A DNA stretch of 64,000 bases. Source: Plasmopara viticola (Eukaryota > Oomycota > Peronosporomycetes > Peronosporales > Peronosporaceae). The position numbers were made by a program, and so were the translations under genes. The stretch is from assembly GCA_001695595.3 (NCBI GenBank), contig MBPM02000157.1:32067-96066 (forward strand), in the 5' to 3' direction. Below are positions 44,273-55,857 of the stretch, piece after piece. The notes under the pieces are model-generated. The model made no database searches and had not been told where the DNA came from. It saw nothing but the letters and a program-made list of their open reading frames with translations. Position 1 is the stretch's first letter; every line of letters starts with the position of its first letter.

Positions 44273-44773
44273 GGGTCCGAAACTCAGACGTTTGTATAGT
44301 ATAGATCAAGAATAAAGTTAATGAGCCTGCATATCATTTGGACGTTGCGAAAAAGTGCCTCACACTACTGGTCTTGCTTGACTGCCTTTAACACACATCA
44401 GTTGTTGCTGCTGTACGGCGTGACTGGAAGTTCTTACGTGTATTGGGACTAAACGTAGTACCATTCGCACTGATCGAATTGTTTTGTCTTTATGCTTTGT
44501 GTTGGGCTTCCTACTTGTGTGTAATTTTTATTGTATTTGACCTTATTGCGTCTAATTACGTCGCTGCAGCTCAATGGTCGAGCACTTGATTTGTTCAACC
44601 TTTAAGTTTCGTCTTGATGTAGCGCCTACTTTGTGTCGTGTGCTGCACATCGTTGTGTCTCATGTTAGATGCCTAGAAGCGGGTGAGCGATGGGCTTGAA
44701 TGTATTTGAGTGCTTCGCGCGGAGGGATGCCGCAATTGATATGGTAGTGCTATATTGTACTTCCACCGAGGAT

Positions 44774-44854
44774 GAAAGCTTGGCCGAGTGGTTAAGGCGT
44801 TAGCCTGCTAAGTTAATAAGGTAACCCGCGTGAGTTCGAATCTCACAGCTGTCG
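44774..44854 (+). tRNA. tRNA-Ser(GCU), unit 6 (subtype B)
   Basis: C3 to A, and two variable-arm G to A changes (AATAAGG). Confidence 0.75.
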
Positions 44855-45050
44855 AATTATGCTATCCACGTCAGTCAATGAATTATCTTTCCATTTGCTC
44901 AACAAGCATCTTGCAAAGTGAAACCGATGATCGACATTTATTAAAATGCGGTCAATACAAAAAATAGCGGGATGCCTTTTTCCCTAAAGTAGTTTTGGAT
45001 GGGAGGTTTAAGCACTCCATTTATATCTGCTCGGTAGCACACGTAGATAG

Positions 45051-45154
45051 GAACCACCTCGGTGGTCATCCATAAACATTAGATCGATACAGAGAAGATT
45101 AGCATGGCCCCTGCGCAAGGATGACACGCATAAATCGAGAAGAATCGCAATTTT
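45051..45154 (+). ncRNA. U6 snRNA, unit 6 (subtype B)
   Basis: TTAGATCG variant, as in unit 5. Confidence 0.85.
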
Positions 45155-45284
45155 TTTTTTGTTTAGTGCCGTTGCTCGGCTCGTCGTCTCATCACAAATC
45201 AGGCAAACTGCGCTCACTATCTATAGCAAGGATAGTGAAGCAATCTGGAACGGATTTAGCAAAAAGTCAGTAAAGCGCAAGTTT

Positions 45285-45356
45285 TGAGAGAAGAGGGGAT
45301 CGAACCCCCGACCGCTGGGACTGGAATCCAGCGCTCTACCACTGAGCTATTCCCCC
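45285..45356 (-). tRNA. tRNA-Trp(CCA), unit 6 (subtype B)
   Basis: C69 to T only. Confidence 0.85.
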
Positions 45357-45858
45357 GGGTCCGAAACTCAGACGTTTGTATAGTATAGATCAAGAATAAA
45401 CTTAATGAGCCTGCATATCATTTGGACGTTGCGAAAAAGTGCCTCACACTACTGGCCTTGCTTTACTGCCTCTAACACACATCAGTTGTTGCTGCTGTAC
45501 GGCGTGACTGGAAGTTCTTACGTGTATTGGACTAAACGTAGTACCATTCGCACTGATCGAATTGTTTTGTTTATATGCTTTGTGTTTGGGCTTGCTACTT
45601 GTGTGTAATTTTTATTGTATTTGACCTTATTGCGTCTAATTACGTCGCTGCAGCTCAATGGTCGAGCACTTGATTTGTTCAACCTCTTAAGTTTCTTCTT
45701 GATGTAGCGCCTACTTTGTGTCGTGTGCTGCACATCGTTGTGTCTCATGTTAGATGCCTAGAAGCGGGTGAGCGATGGGCTTGAATGTATTTGAGTGCTT
45801 CGCGCGGAGGGAAGCCGCAATTGATATGGTAGTGCTGTATTGTACTTCCACCGAGGAT

Positions 45859-45939
45859 GAAAGCTTGGCCGAGTGGTTAAGGCGTTAGCCTGCTAAGTTA
45901 ATGGGGTAACCCGCGTGAGTTCGAATCTCACAGCTGTCG
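45859..45939 (+). tRNA. tRNA-Ser(GCU), unit 7 (subtype B)
   Basis: C3 to A only. Terminator tract TTTCC. Confidence 0.8.
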
Positions 45940-46135
45940 AATTATGCTATCCACGTCAGTCAATGAATTATCTTTCCATTTGCTCAACAAGCATCTTGCA
46001 AAGTGAAACCGATGATCGACATTTATTAAAATGCGGTCAATACAAAAAATAGCGGGATGCCTTTTTTCCTAAAGTAGTTTTGGATGGGAGGTTTAAGCAC
46101 TCCATTTATATCTGCTCGGTAGCACACGTAGATAG

Positions 46136-46239
46136 GAACCACCTCGGTGGTCATCCATAAACATTAGAGCGATACAGAGAAGATTAGCATGGCCCCTGCG
46201 CAAGGATGACACGCATAAATCGAGAAGAATCGCAATTTT
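46136..46239 (+). ncRNA. U6 snRNA, unit 7 (subtype B)
   Basis: TTAGAGCG variant. Confidence 0.85.
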
Positions 46240-46367
46240 TTTTGTTTAGTGCCGTTGCTCGGCTCGTCGTCTCATCACAAATCAGGCAAACTGCGCTCAC
46301 TATCTATAGCAAGGATAGTGAAGCAATCTGGAACGGATTTAGCAAAAAGTCAGTAAAGCGCAAGTTT

Positions 46368-46439
46368 TGAGAGAAGAGGGGATCGAACCCCCGACCGCTG
46401 GGACTGGAATCCAGCGCTCTACCACTGAGCTATTCCCCC
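46368..46439 (-). tRNA. tRNA-Trp(CCA), unit 7 (subtype B)
   Basis: C69 to T only. Confidence 0.85.
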
Positions 46440-46939
46440 GGGTCCGAAACTCAGACGTTTGTATAGTATAGATCAAGAATAAAGTTAATGAGCCTGCATA
46501 TCATTTGGACGTTGCGAAAAAGTGCCTCACACTACTGGCCTTGCTTTACTGCCTTTAACACACATCAGTTGTTGCTGCTGTACGGCGTGACTGGAAGTTC
46601 TTACGTGTATTGGACTAAACGTAGTACCATTCGCACTGATCGAATTGTTTTGTCTTTATGCTTTGTGTTGGGCTTGCTACTTGTGTGTAATTTTTATTGT
46701 ATTTGACCTTATTGCGTCTAATTACGTCGCTGCAGCTCAATGGTCGAGCACTTGATTTGTTCAACCTTTAAGTTTCGTCTTGATGTAGCGCCTACTTTGT
46801 GTCGTGTGCTGCACATCGTTGTGTCTCATGTTAGATGCCTAGAAGCGGGTGAGCGATGGGCTTGAATGTATTTGAGTGCTTCGCGCGGAGGGAAGCCGCA
46901 ATTGATATGGTAGTGCTGTATTGTACTTCCACCGAGGAT

Positions 46940-47020
46940 GAAAGCTTGGCCGAGTGGTTAAGGCGTTAGCCTGCTAAGTTAATGGGGTAACCCGCGTGAG
47001 TTCGAATCTCACAGCTGTCG
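46940..47020 (+). tRNA. tRNA-Ser(GCU), unit 8 (subtype B)
   Basis: C3 to A only. Confidence 0.8.
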
Positions 47021-47217
47021 AATTATGCTATCCACGTCAGTCAATGAATTATCTTTCCATTTGCTCAACAAGCATCTTGCAAAGTGAAACCGATGATCGA
47101 CATTTATTAAAATGCGGTCAATACGAAAAAATAGCGGGATGCCTTTTTTCCTAAAGTAGTTTTGGATGGGAGGTTTAAGCACTCCATTTATATCTGCTCG
47201 GTAGCACACGTAGATAG

Positions 47218-47321
47218 GAACCACCTCGGTGGTCATCCATAAACATTAGATCGATACAGAGAAGATTAGCATGGCCCCTGCGCAAGGATGACACGCATAA
47301 ATCGAGAAGAATCGCAATTTT
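47218..47321 (+). ncRNA. U6 snRNA, unit 8 (subtype B)
   Basis: TTAGATCG variant. Confidence 0.85.
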
Positions 47322-47450
47322 TTTTTGTTTAGTGCCGTTGCTCGGCTCGTCGTCTCATCACAAATCAGGCAAACTGCGCTCACTATCTATAGCAAGGATA
47401 GTGAAGCAATCTGGAACGGATTTAGCAAAAAGTCAGTAAAGCGCAAGTTT

Positions 47451-47521
47451 TGAGAGAAGAGGGGATCGAACCCCCGACCGCTGGGACTGGAATCCAGCGC
47501 TCTACCACTGAGCTATTCCCC
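47451..47521 (-). tRNA. tRNA-Trp(CCA), unit 8 (B body, A flank)
   Basis: C69 to T as in subtype B. One base is missing from the five-base G run at its 5' end. The flank beyond switches to subtype A, which marks the left breakpoint of the island formed by unit 9. Confidence 0.8.
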
Positions 47522-48025
47522 GGGTCCGAAAACTCAGACATTTGTATAGTATAGATCAAGAATAAAGTTAATGAGCCTGCATATCATTTGGACGTTGCGA
47601 AAAAGTGCCTCACACTACTGGTCTTGCTTGACTGCCTTTAACACACATCAGTTGTTGCTGCTGTACGGCGTGACTGGAATTTCTTACATGTATTGCGACT
47701 AAACGTAGTAACATTCGCACTGATCGAATTGTTTTGTTTATATGCTTTGTGTTTGGGCTTGCTACTTGTGTGTAATTTTTATTGTATTTGACCTTATTGC
47801 GTCTAATTACGTCGCTGCAGCTCAATGGTCGAGCACTTGATTTGTTCAACCTCTTAAGTTTCTTCTTGATGTAGCGCCTACTTTGTGTCGTGTGCTGCAC
47901 ATCGTTGTGTCTCATGTTAGATGCCTAGAAGCGGGTGAGCGATGTGCTTGAATGTATTTGAGTGCTTCGCGTGGAGGGAAGCCGCAATTGATATGGTAGT
48001 GCTATATTGTACTTCCACCGAGGAT

Positions 48026-48106
48026 GACAGCTTGGCCGAGTGGTTAAGGCGTTAGCCTGCTAAGTTAATGGGGTAACCCGCGTGAGTTCGAATCTCACAG
48101 CTGTCG
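48026..48106 (+). tRNA. tRNA-Ser(GCU), unit 9 (subtype A island)
   Basis: Consensus sequence with TTTT terminator, surrounded by subtype B units. Confidence 0.95.
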
Positions 48107-48303
48107 AATTATGCTATCCACGTCAGTCAATGAATTATCTTTTCATTTGCTCAACAAGCATCTTGCAAAGTGAAGCCGATGATCGACATTTATTAAAATG
48201 CGGTCAATACGAAAAAATAGCGGGATGCCTTTTTCCCTAAAGTGGTTTTAGATGGGAGGTCTAAGCACTCCATTTATATCTGCTCGGTAGCACACGTAAA
48301 TAG

Positions 48304-48325
48304 GAACCACCTCGGTGGTCATCCG

Positions 48326-48357
<32 letters not shown>

Positions 48358-48405
48358 GGCCCCTGCGCAAGGATGACACGCATAATCGAGAAGTATCGCA
48401 ATTTT
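48304..48405 (+). ncRNA. U6 snRNA, unit 9 (subtype A island)
   Basis: Canonical TTGGAACG core. Two single-A deletions (CGTAAAATTGG, CATAATCGAG). Confidence 0.9.
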
Positions 48406-48535
48406 ATTTGTGTTTAGTGCCGTTGCTCGGCTCGTCGTCTCATCACAAATCAGGCAAACTGCGCTCACTATCTATAGCGAGGATAGTGAAGCAATCTGGA
48501 ACGGATTTAGCAAAAAGTCAGTAAAGCGCAAGTTT

Positions 48536-48607
48536 TGAGGGAAGAGGGGATCGAACCCCCGACCGCTGGGACTGGAATCCAGCGCTCTACCACTGAGCTA
48601 TTCCCCC
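48536..48607 (-). tRNA. tRNA-Trp(CCA), unit 9
   Basis: Consensus body. The flank beyond its 5' end returns to subtype B, which marks the right breakpoint of the island. Confidence 0.85.
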
Positions 48608-49109
48608 GGGTCCGAAACTCAGACGTTTGTATAGTATAGATCAAGAATAAAGTTAATGAACCTGCATATCATTTGGACGTTGCGAAAAAGTGCCTCACAC
48701 TACTGGCCTTGCTTTACTGCCTCTAACACACATCAGTTGTTGCTGCTGTACGGCGTGACTGGAAGTTCTTACGTGTATTGGGACTAAACGTAGTACCATT
48801 CGCACTGATCGAATTGTTTTGTTTATATGCTTTGTGTTTGGGCTTGCTACTTTGTGTAAATTTTATTGTATTTGACCTTATTGCGTCTAATTACGTCGCT
48901 GCAGCTCAATGGTCGAGCACTTGATTTGTTCAACCTCTTAAGTTTCTTCTTGATGTAGCGCCTACTTTGTGTCGTGTGCTGCACATCGTTGTGTCTCATG
49001 TTAGCTGCCTAGAAGCGGGTGAGCGATGGGCTTGAATGTATTTGAGTGCTTCGCGTGGAGGGAAGCCGCAATTGACATGGTAGTGCTGTATTGTACTTCC
49101 ACCGAGGAT

Positions 49110-49190
49110 GAAAGCTTGGCCGAGTGGTTAAGGTGTTAGCCTGCTAAGTTAATGGGGTAACCCGCGTGAGTTCGAATCTCACAGCTGTCG
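49110..49190 (+). tRNA. tRNA-Ser(GCU), unit 10 (subtype B)
   Basis: C3 to A, and D-stem C25 to T (GGTG), shared with unit 12. Confidence 0.75.
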
Positions 49191-49386
49191 AATTATGCTA
49201 TCCACGTCAGTCAATGAATTATCTTTCCATTTGCTCAACAAGCATCTTGCAAAGTGAAACCGATGATCGACATTTATTAAAATGCGGTCAATACAAAAAA
49301 TAGCGGGATGCCTTTTTTCCTAAAGTAGTTTTGGATGGGAGGTTTAAGCACTCCATTTATATCTGCTCGGTAGCACACGTAGATAG

Positions 49387-49491
49387 GAACCACCTCGGTG
49401 GTCATCCATAAACATTAGAGCGATACAGAGAAGATTAGCATGGCCCCTGCGCAAGGATGACACGCATAAAATCGAGAAGAATCGCAATTTT
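49387..49491 (+). ncRNA. U6 snRNA, unit 10 (subtype B)
   Basis: TTAGAGCG variant with one extra A in CATAAAATCG. Confidence 0.85.
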
Positions 49492-49620
49492 TTTTTGTTT
49501 AGTGCCGTTGCTCGGCTCGTCGTCTCGTCACAAATCAGGCAAACTGCGCTCACTATCTATAGCAAGGATAGTGAAGCAATCTGGAACGGATTTAGCAAAA
49601 AGTCAGTAAAGCGCAAGTTT

Positions 49621-49692
49621 TGAGAGAAGAGGGGATCGAACCCCCGACCGCTGGGACTGGAATCCAGCGCTCTACCACTGAGCTATTCCCCC
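49621..49692 (-). tRNA. tRNA-Trp(CCA), unit 10 (subtype B)
   Basis: C69 to T only. Confidence 0.85.
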
Positions 49693-50194
49693 GGGTCCGA
49701 AACTCAGACGTTTGTATAGTATAGATCAAGAATAAAGTTAATGAGCCTGCATATCATTTGGACGTTGCGAAAAAGTGCCTCACACTACTGGCCTTGCTTT
49801 ACTGCCTCTAACACACATCAGTTGTTGCTGCTGTACGGCGTGACTGGAAGTTCTTACGTGTATTGGGACTAAACGTAGTACCATTCGCACAGATCGAATT
49901 GTTTTGTCTTTATGCTTTGTGTTAGGCTTGCTACTTGTGTGTAATTTTTATTGTATTTGACCTTATTGCGTCTAATGACGTCGCTGCAGCTCAATGGTCG
50001 AGCACTTGATTTGTTTAACCTTTATAGTTTCGTCTTGATGTAGCGCCTACTTTGTGTCGTGTGCTGCACATCGTTGTGTCTCATGTTAGATGCCTAGAAG
50101 CGGGTGAGCGATGGGCTTGAATGTATTTGAGTGCTTCGCGCGGAGGGAAGCCGCAATTGATATGGTAGTGCTGTATTGTACTTCCACCGAGGAT

Positions 50195-50275
50195 GAAAGC
50201 TTGGCCGAGTGGTTAAGGCGTTAGCCTGCTAAGTTAATGGGGTAACCCGCGTGAGTTCGAATCTCACAGCTGTCG
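50195..50275 (+). tRNA. tRNA-Ser(GCU), unit 11 (subtype B)
   Basis: C3 to A only. Confidence 0.8.
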
Positions 50276-50471
50276 AATTATGCTATCCACGTCAGTCAAT
50301 GAATTATCTTTCCATTTGCTCAACAAGCATCTTGCAAAGTGAAACCGATGATCGACATTTATTAAAATGCGGTCAATACAAAAAATAGCGGGATGCCTTT
50401 TTTCCTAAAGTAGTTTTGGATGGGAGGTTTAAGCACTCCATTTATATCTGCTCGGTAGCACACGTAGATAG

Positions 50472-50576
50472 GAACCACCTCGGTGGTCATCCATAAACAT
50501 TAGATCGATACAGAGAAGATTAGCATGGCCCCTGCGCAAGGATGACACGCATAAATCGAGAAGAATCGCAAATTTT
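50472..50576 (+). ncRNA. U6 snRNA, unit 11 (subtype B)
   Basis: TTAGATCG variant, with one extra A before the T run. Confidence 0.85.
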
Positions 50577-50705
50577 TTTTTGTTTAGTGCCGTTGCTCGG
50601 CTCGTCGTCTCATCACAAATCAGGCAAACTGCGCTCACTATCTATAGCAAGGATAGTGAAGCAATCTGGAACGGATTTAGCAAAAAGTCAGTAAAGCGCA
50701 AGTTT

Positions 50706-50777
50706 TGAGAGAAGAGGGGATCGAACCCCCGACCGCTGGGACTGGAATCCAGCGCTCTACCACTGAGCTATTCCCCC
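50706..50777 (-). tRNA. tRNA-Trp(CCA), unit 11 (subtype B)
   Basis: C69 to T only. Confidence 0.85.
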
Positions 50778-51278
50778 GGGTCCGAAACTCAGACGTTTGT
50801 ATAGTATAGATCAAGAATAAAGTTAATGAACCTGCATATCATTTGGACGTTGCGAAAAAGTGCCTCACACTACTGGCCTTGCTTTACTGCCTCTAACACA
50901 CATCAGTTGTTGCTGCTGTACGGCGTGACTGGAAGTTCTTACGTGTATTGGACTAAACGTAGTACATTCGCACTGATCGAATTGTTTTGTTTATATGCTT
51001 TGTGTTTGGGCTTGCTACTTGTGTGTAATTTTTATTGTATTTGACCTTATTGCGTCTAATTACGTCGCTGCAGCTCAATGGTCGAGCACTTGATTTGTTC
51101 AACCTCTTAAGTTTCTTCTTGATGTAGCGCCTACTTTGTGTCGTGTGCTGCACATCGTTGTGTCTCATGTTAGATGCCTAGAAGCGGGTGAGCGATGGGC
51201 TTGAATGTATTTGAGTGCTTCGCGCGGAGGGAAGCCGCAATTGATATGGTAGTGCTGTATTGTACTTCCACCGAGGAT

Positions 51279-51359
51279 GAAAGCTTGGCCGAGTGGTTAA
51301 GGTGTTAGCCTGCTAAGTTAATGGGGTAACCCGCGTGAGTTCGAATCTCACAGCTGTCG
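51279..51359 (+). tRNA. tRNA-Ser(GCU), unit 12 (subtype B)
   Basis: C3 to A and C25 to T, identical to unit 10. Confidence 0.75.
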
Positions 51360-51555
51360 AATTATGCTATCCACGTCAGTCAATGAATTATCTTTCCATT
51401 TGCTCAACAAGCATCTTGCAAAGTGAAACCGATGATCGACATTTATTAAAATGCGGTCAATACAAAAAATAGCGGGATGCCTTTTTTCCTAAAGTAGTTT
51501 TGGATGGGAGGTTTAAGCACTCCATTTATATCTGCTCGGTAGCACACGTAGATAG

Positions 51556-51659
51556 GAACCACCTCGGTGGTCATCCATAAACATTAGAGCGATACAGAGA
51601 AGATTAGCATGGCCCCTGCGCAAGGATGACACGCATAAATCGAGAAGAATCGCAATTTT
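51556..51659 (+). ncRNA. U6 snRNA, unit 12 (subtype B)
   Basis: TTAGAGCG variant, as in units 7 and 10. Confidence 0.85.
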
Positions 51660-51787
51660 TTTTGTTTAGTGCCGTTGCTCGGCTCGTCGTCTCATCACAA
51701 ATCAGGCAAACTGCGCTCACTATCTATAGCAAGGATAGTGAAGCAATCTGGAACGGATTTAGCAAAAAGTCAGTAAAGCGCAAGTTT

Positions 51788-51859
51788 TGAGAGAAGAGGG
51801 GATCGAACCCCCGACCGCTGGGACTGGAATCCAGCGCTCTACCACTGAGCTATTCCCCC
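51788..51859 (-). tRNA. tRNA-Trp(CCA), unit 12 (subtype B)
   Basis: C69 to T only. Last subtype B copy in the window. Confidence 0.85.
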
Positions 51860-52358
51860 GGGTCCGAAACTCAGACGTTTGTATAGTATAGATCAAGAAT
51901 AAAGTTAATGAGCCTGCATATCATTTGGACGTTGCGAAAAAGTGCCTCACACTACTGGCCTTGCTTTACTGCCTCTAACACACATCAGTTGTTGCTGCTG
52001 TACGGCGTGACTGGAAGTTCTTACGTGTATTGGACTAAACGTAGTACATTCGCACAGATCGAATTGTTTTGTTTATATGCTTTGTGTTGGGCTTGCTACT
52101 TGTGTGTAATTTTTATTGTATTTGACCTTATTGCGTCTAATTACGTCGCTGCAGCTCAATGGTCGAGCACTTGATTTGTTCAACCTTTATAGTTTCTTCT
52201 TGATGTAGCGCCTACTTTGTGTCGTGTGCTGCACATCGTTGTGTCTCATGTTAGCTGCCTAGAAGCGGGTGAGCGATGGCTTGAATGTATTTGAGTGCTT
52301 CGCGTGGAGGGAAGCCGCAATTGATATGGTAGTGCTGTATTGTACTTCCACCGAGGAT

Positions 52359-52439
52359 GACAGCTTGGCCGAGTGGTTAAGGCGTTAGCCTGCTAAGTTA
52401 ATGGGGTAACCCGCGTGAGTTCGAATCTCACAGCTGTCG
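52359..52439 (+). tRNA. tRNA-Ser(GCU), unit 13
   Basis: Consensus. Subtype A resumes here. Confidence 0.95.
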
Positions 52440-52636
52440 AATTATGCTATCCACGTCAGTCAATGAATTATCTTTTCATTTGCTCAACAAGCATCTTGCA
52501 AAGTGAAGCCGATGATCGACATTTATTAAAATGCGGTCAATACGAAAAAATAGCGGGATGCCTTTTTCCCTAAAGTGGTTTTGGATGGGAGGTCCAAGCA
52601 CTCCATTTATATCTGCTCGGTAGCACACGTACATAG

Positions 52637-52740
52637 GAACCACCTCGGTGGTCATCCGTAAACATTGGAACGATACAGAGAAGATTAGCATGGCCCCTGC
52701 GCAAGGATGACACGCATAAATCGAGAAGTATCGCATTTTT
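52637..52740 (+). ncRNA. U6 snRNA, unit 13
   Basis: TTGGAACG core restored, with ACATT before it. The 3' end is TCGCA followed by eight T. Confidence 0.9.
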
Positions 52741-52867
52741 TTTGTTTAGTGCCGTTGCTCGGCTCGTCGTCTCATCACAAATCAGGCAAACTGCGCTCAC
52801 TATCTATAGCGAGGATAGTGAAGCAATCTGGAACGGATTTAGCAAAAAGTCAGTAAAGCGCAAGTTT

Positions 52868-52939
52868 TGAGGGAAGAGGGGATCGAACCCCCGACCGCTG
52901 GGACTGGAATCCAGCGCTCTACCACTGAGCTATTCCCCC
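52868..52939 (-). tRNA. tRNA-Trp(CCA), unit 13
   Basis: Consensus. Confidence 0.87.
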
Positions 52940-53442
52940 GGGTCCGAAAACTCAGACATTTGTATAGTATAGATCAAGAATAAAGTTAATGAGCCTGCAT
53001 ATCATTTGGACGTTGCGAAAAAGTGCCTCACACTACTGGCCTTGCTTGACTGCCTTTAACACACATCAGTTGTTGCTGCTGTACGGCGTGACTGGTATTT
53101 CTTACATGTATTGCGACTAAACGTAGTAACATTCGCACTGATCGAATTGTTTTGTTTATATGCTTTGTGTTTGGGCTTGCTACTTTGTGTAAATTTTATT
53201 GTATTTGACCTTATTGCGTCTAATTACGTCGCTGCAGCTCAATGGTCGAGCACTTGATTTGTTCAACCTCTTAAGTTTCTTCTTGATGTAGCGCCTACTT
53301 TGTGTCGTGTGCTGCACATCGTTGTGTCTCATGTTAGATGCCTAGAAGCGGGTGAGCGATGGGCTTGAATGTATTTGAGTGCTTCGCGTGGAGGGAAGCC
53401 GCAATTGATATGGTAGTGCTATATTGTACTTCCACCGAGGAT

Positions 53443-53523
53443 GACAGCTTGGCCGAGTGGTTAAGGCGTTAGCCTGCTAAGTTAATGGGGTAACCCGCGT
53501 GAGTTCGAATCTCACAGCTGTCG
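53443..53523 (+). tRNA. tRNA-Ser(GCU), unit 14
   Basis: Consensus. Confidence 0.95.
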
Positions 53524-53718
53524 AATTATGCTATCCACGTCAGTCAATGAATTATCTTTTCATTTGCTCAACAAGCATCTTGCGAAGTGAAGCCGATGAT
53601 CGACATTTATTAAAATGCGGTCAATACGAAAAAATAGCGGGATGCCTTTTTCCCTAAAGTGGTTTTGGATGGGAGGTAAGCACTCCATTTATATCTGCTC
53701 GGTAGCACACGTAAATAG

Positions 53719-53742
53719 GAACCACCTCGGTGGTCATCCGTA

Positions 53743-53773
<31 letters not shown>

Positions 53774-53820
53774 GGCCCCTGCGCAAGGATGACACGCATA
53801 ATCGAGAAGTATCGCATTTT
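53719..53820 (+). ncRNA. U6 snRNA, unit 14
   Basis: Consensus core. One A is missing in CATAATCG, and the 3' end is GCATTTTTTT. Confidence 0.92.
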
Positions 53821-53949
53821 TTTGTGTTTAGTGCCGTTGCTCGGCTCGTCGTCTCATCACAAATCAGGCAAACTGCGCTCACTATCTATAGCGAGGATAG
53901 TGAAGCAATCTGGAACGGATTTAGCAAAAAGTCAGTAAAGCGCAAGTTT

Positions 53950-54021
53950 TGAGGGAAGAGGGGATCGAACCCCCGACCGCTGGGACTGGAATCCAGCGCT
54001 CTACCACTGAGCTATTCCCCC
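53950..54021 (-). tRNA. tRNA-Trp(CCA), unit 14
   Basis: Consensus. Confidence 0.87.
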
Positions 54022-54524
54022 GGGTCCGAAAACTCAGACATTTGTATAGTATAGATCAAGAATAAAGTTAATGAGCCTGCATATCATTTGGACGTTGCGA
54101 AAAAGTGCCTCACACTAGTGGTCTTGCTTGACTGCCTTTAACACACATCAGTTGTTGCTGCTGTACGGCGTGACTGGTATTTCTTACATGTATTGCGACT
54201 AAACGTAGTAACATTCGCACTAATCGAATTGTTTTGTTTATATGCTTTGTGTTGGGCTTGCTACTTGTGTGTAATTTTTATTGTATTTGACCTTATTGCG
54301 TCTAATTACGTCGCTGCAGCTCAATGGTCGAGCACTTGATTTGTTCAACCTCTTAAGTTTCTTCTTGATGTAGCGCCTACTTTGTGTCGTGTGCTGCACA
54401 TCGTTGTGTCTCATGTTAGATGCCTAGAAGCGGGTGAGCGATGTGCTTGAATGTATTTGAGTGCTTCGCGTGGAGGGAAGCCGCAATCGATATGGTAGTG
54501 CTATATTGTACTTCCACCGAGGAT

Positions 54525-54605
54525 GACAGCTTGGCCGAGTGGTTAAGGCGTTAGCCTGCTAAGTTAATGGGGTAACCCGCGTGAGTTCGAATCTCACAGC
54601 TGTCG
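54525..54605 (+). tRNA. tRNA-Ser(GCU), unit 15
   Basis: Consensus. First of the nearly identical block of units 15-23. Confidence 0.95.
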
Positions 54606-54802
54606 AATTATGCTATCCACGTCAGTCAATGAATTATCTTTTCATTTGCTCAACAAGCATCTTGCGAAGTGAAGCCGATGATCGACATTTATTAAAATGC
54701 GGTCAATACGAAAAAATAGCGGGATGCCTTTTTCCCTAAAGTGGTTTTGGATGGGAGGTCCAAGCACTCCATTTATATCTGCTCGGTAGCACACGTAAAT
54801 AG

Positions 54803-54826
54803 GAACCACCTCGGTGGTCATCCGTA

Positions 54827-54857
<31 letters not shown>

Positions 54858-54906
54858 GGCCCCTGCGCAAGGATGACACGCATAAATCGAGAAGTATCGC
54901 ACTTTT
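54803..54906 (+). ncRNA. U6 snRNA, unit 15
   Basis: Consensus, 104 bases. Confidence 0.96.
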
Positions 54907-55036
54907 ATTTGTGTTTAGTGCCGTTGCTCGGCTCGTCGTCTCATCACAATTCAGGCAAACTGCGCTTACTATCTATAGCGAGGATAATGAAGCAATCTGG
55001 AACGGATTTAGCAAAAAGTCAGTAAAGCGCAAGTTT

Positions 55037-55107
55037 TGAGGGAAGAGGGGATCGAACCCCCGACCGCTGGGACTGGAATCCAGCGCTCTACCACTGAGCT
55101 ATTCCCC
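55037..55107 (-). tRNA. tRNA-Trp(CCA), unit 15
   Basis: One base is missing from the 5' G run, which costs the first acceptor pair. This could be a homopolymer sequencing error. Confidence 0.82.
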
Positions 55108-55610
55108 GGGTCCGAAAACTCAGACATTTGTATAGTATAGATCAAGAATAAAGTTAATGAGCCTGCATATCATTTGGACGTTGCGAAAAAGTGCCTCACA
55201 CTACTGGTCTTGCTTGACTGCCTTTAACACACATCAGTTGTTGCTGCTGTACGGCGTGACTGGTATTTCTTACATGTATTGCGACTAAACGTAGTAACAT
55301 TCGCACTAATCGAATTGTTTTGTTTATATGCTTTGTGTTGGGCTTGCTACTTGTGTGTAATTTTTATTGTATTTGACCTTATTGCGTCTAATTACGTCGC
55401 TGCAGCTCAATGGTCGAGCACTTGATTTGTTCAACCTCTTAAGTTTCTTCTTGATGTAGCGCCTACTTTGTGTCGTGTGCTGCACATCGTTGTGTCTCAT
55501 GTTAGATGCCTAGAAGCGGGTGAGCGATGTGCTTGAATGTATTTGAGTGCTTCGCGTGGAGGGAAGCCGCAATCGATATGGTAGTGCTATATTGTACTTC
55601 CACCGAGGAT

Positions 55611-55691
55611 GACAGCTTGGCCGAGTGGTTAAGGCGTTAGCCTGCTAAGTTAATGGGGTAACCCGCGTGAGTTCGAATCTCACAGCTGTCG
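55611..55691 (+). tRNA. tRNA-Ser(GCU), unit 16 (reference copy)
   Basis: Consensus. Stems all pair apart from tolerated G-U pairs. A TATA-like CTATATTGTA lies 15-25 bases upstream. Confidence 0.96.
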
Positions 55692-55724
55692 AATTATGCT
55701 ATCCACGTCAGTCAATGAATTATC

Positions 55725-55728
55725 TTTT
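55725..55728 (+). terminator. Pol III terminator of tRNA-Ser, unit 16
   Basis: TTTT 34 bases after the mature 3' end. The same tract is present in all subtype A units after unit 0 and is mutated to TTTCC in units 3-8 and 10-12. Confidence 0.75.
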
Positions 55729-55857
55729 CATTTGCTCAACAAGCATCTTGCGAAGTGAAGCCGATGATCGACATTTATTAAAATGCGGTCAATACGAAAA
55801 AATAGCGGGATGCCTTTTTCCCTAAAGTGGTTTTGGATGGGAGGTCCAAGCACTCCA

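Noticed and set aside
38010..51168. Recurring 70-100 codon frame antisense to the array spacer
   Set aside because: Same reason. Substitutions between units do not favour silent sites, and single-base indels truncate it in many copies.
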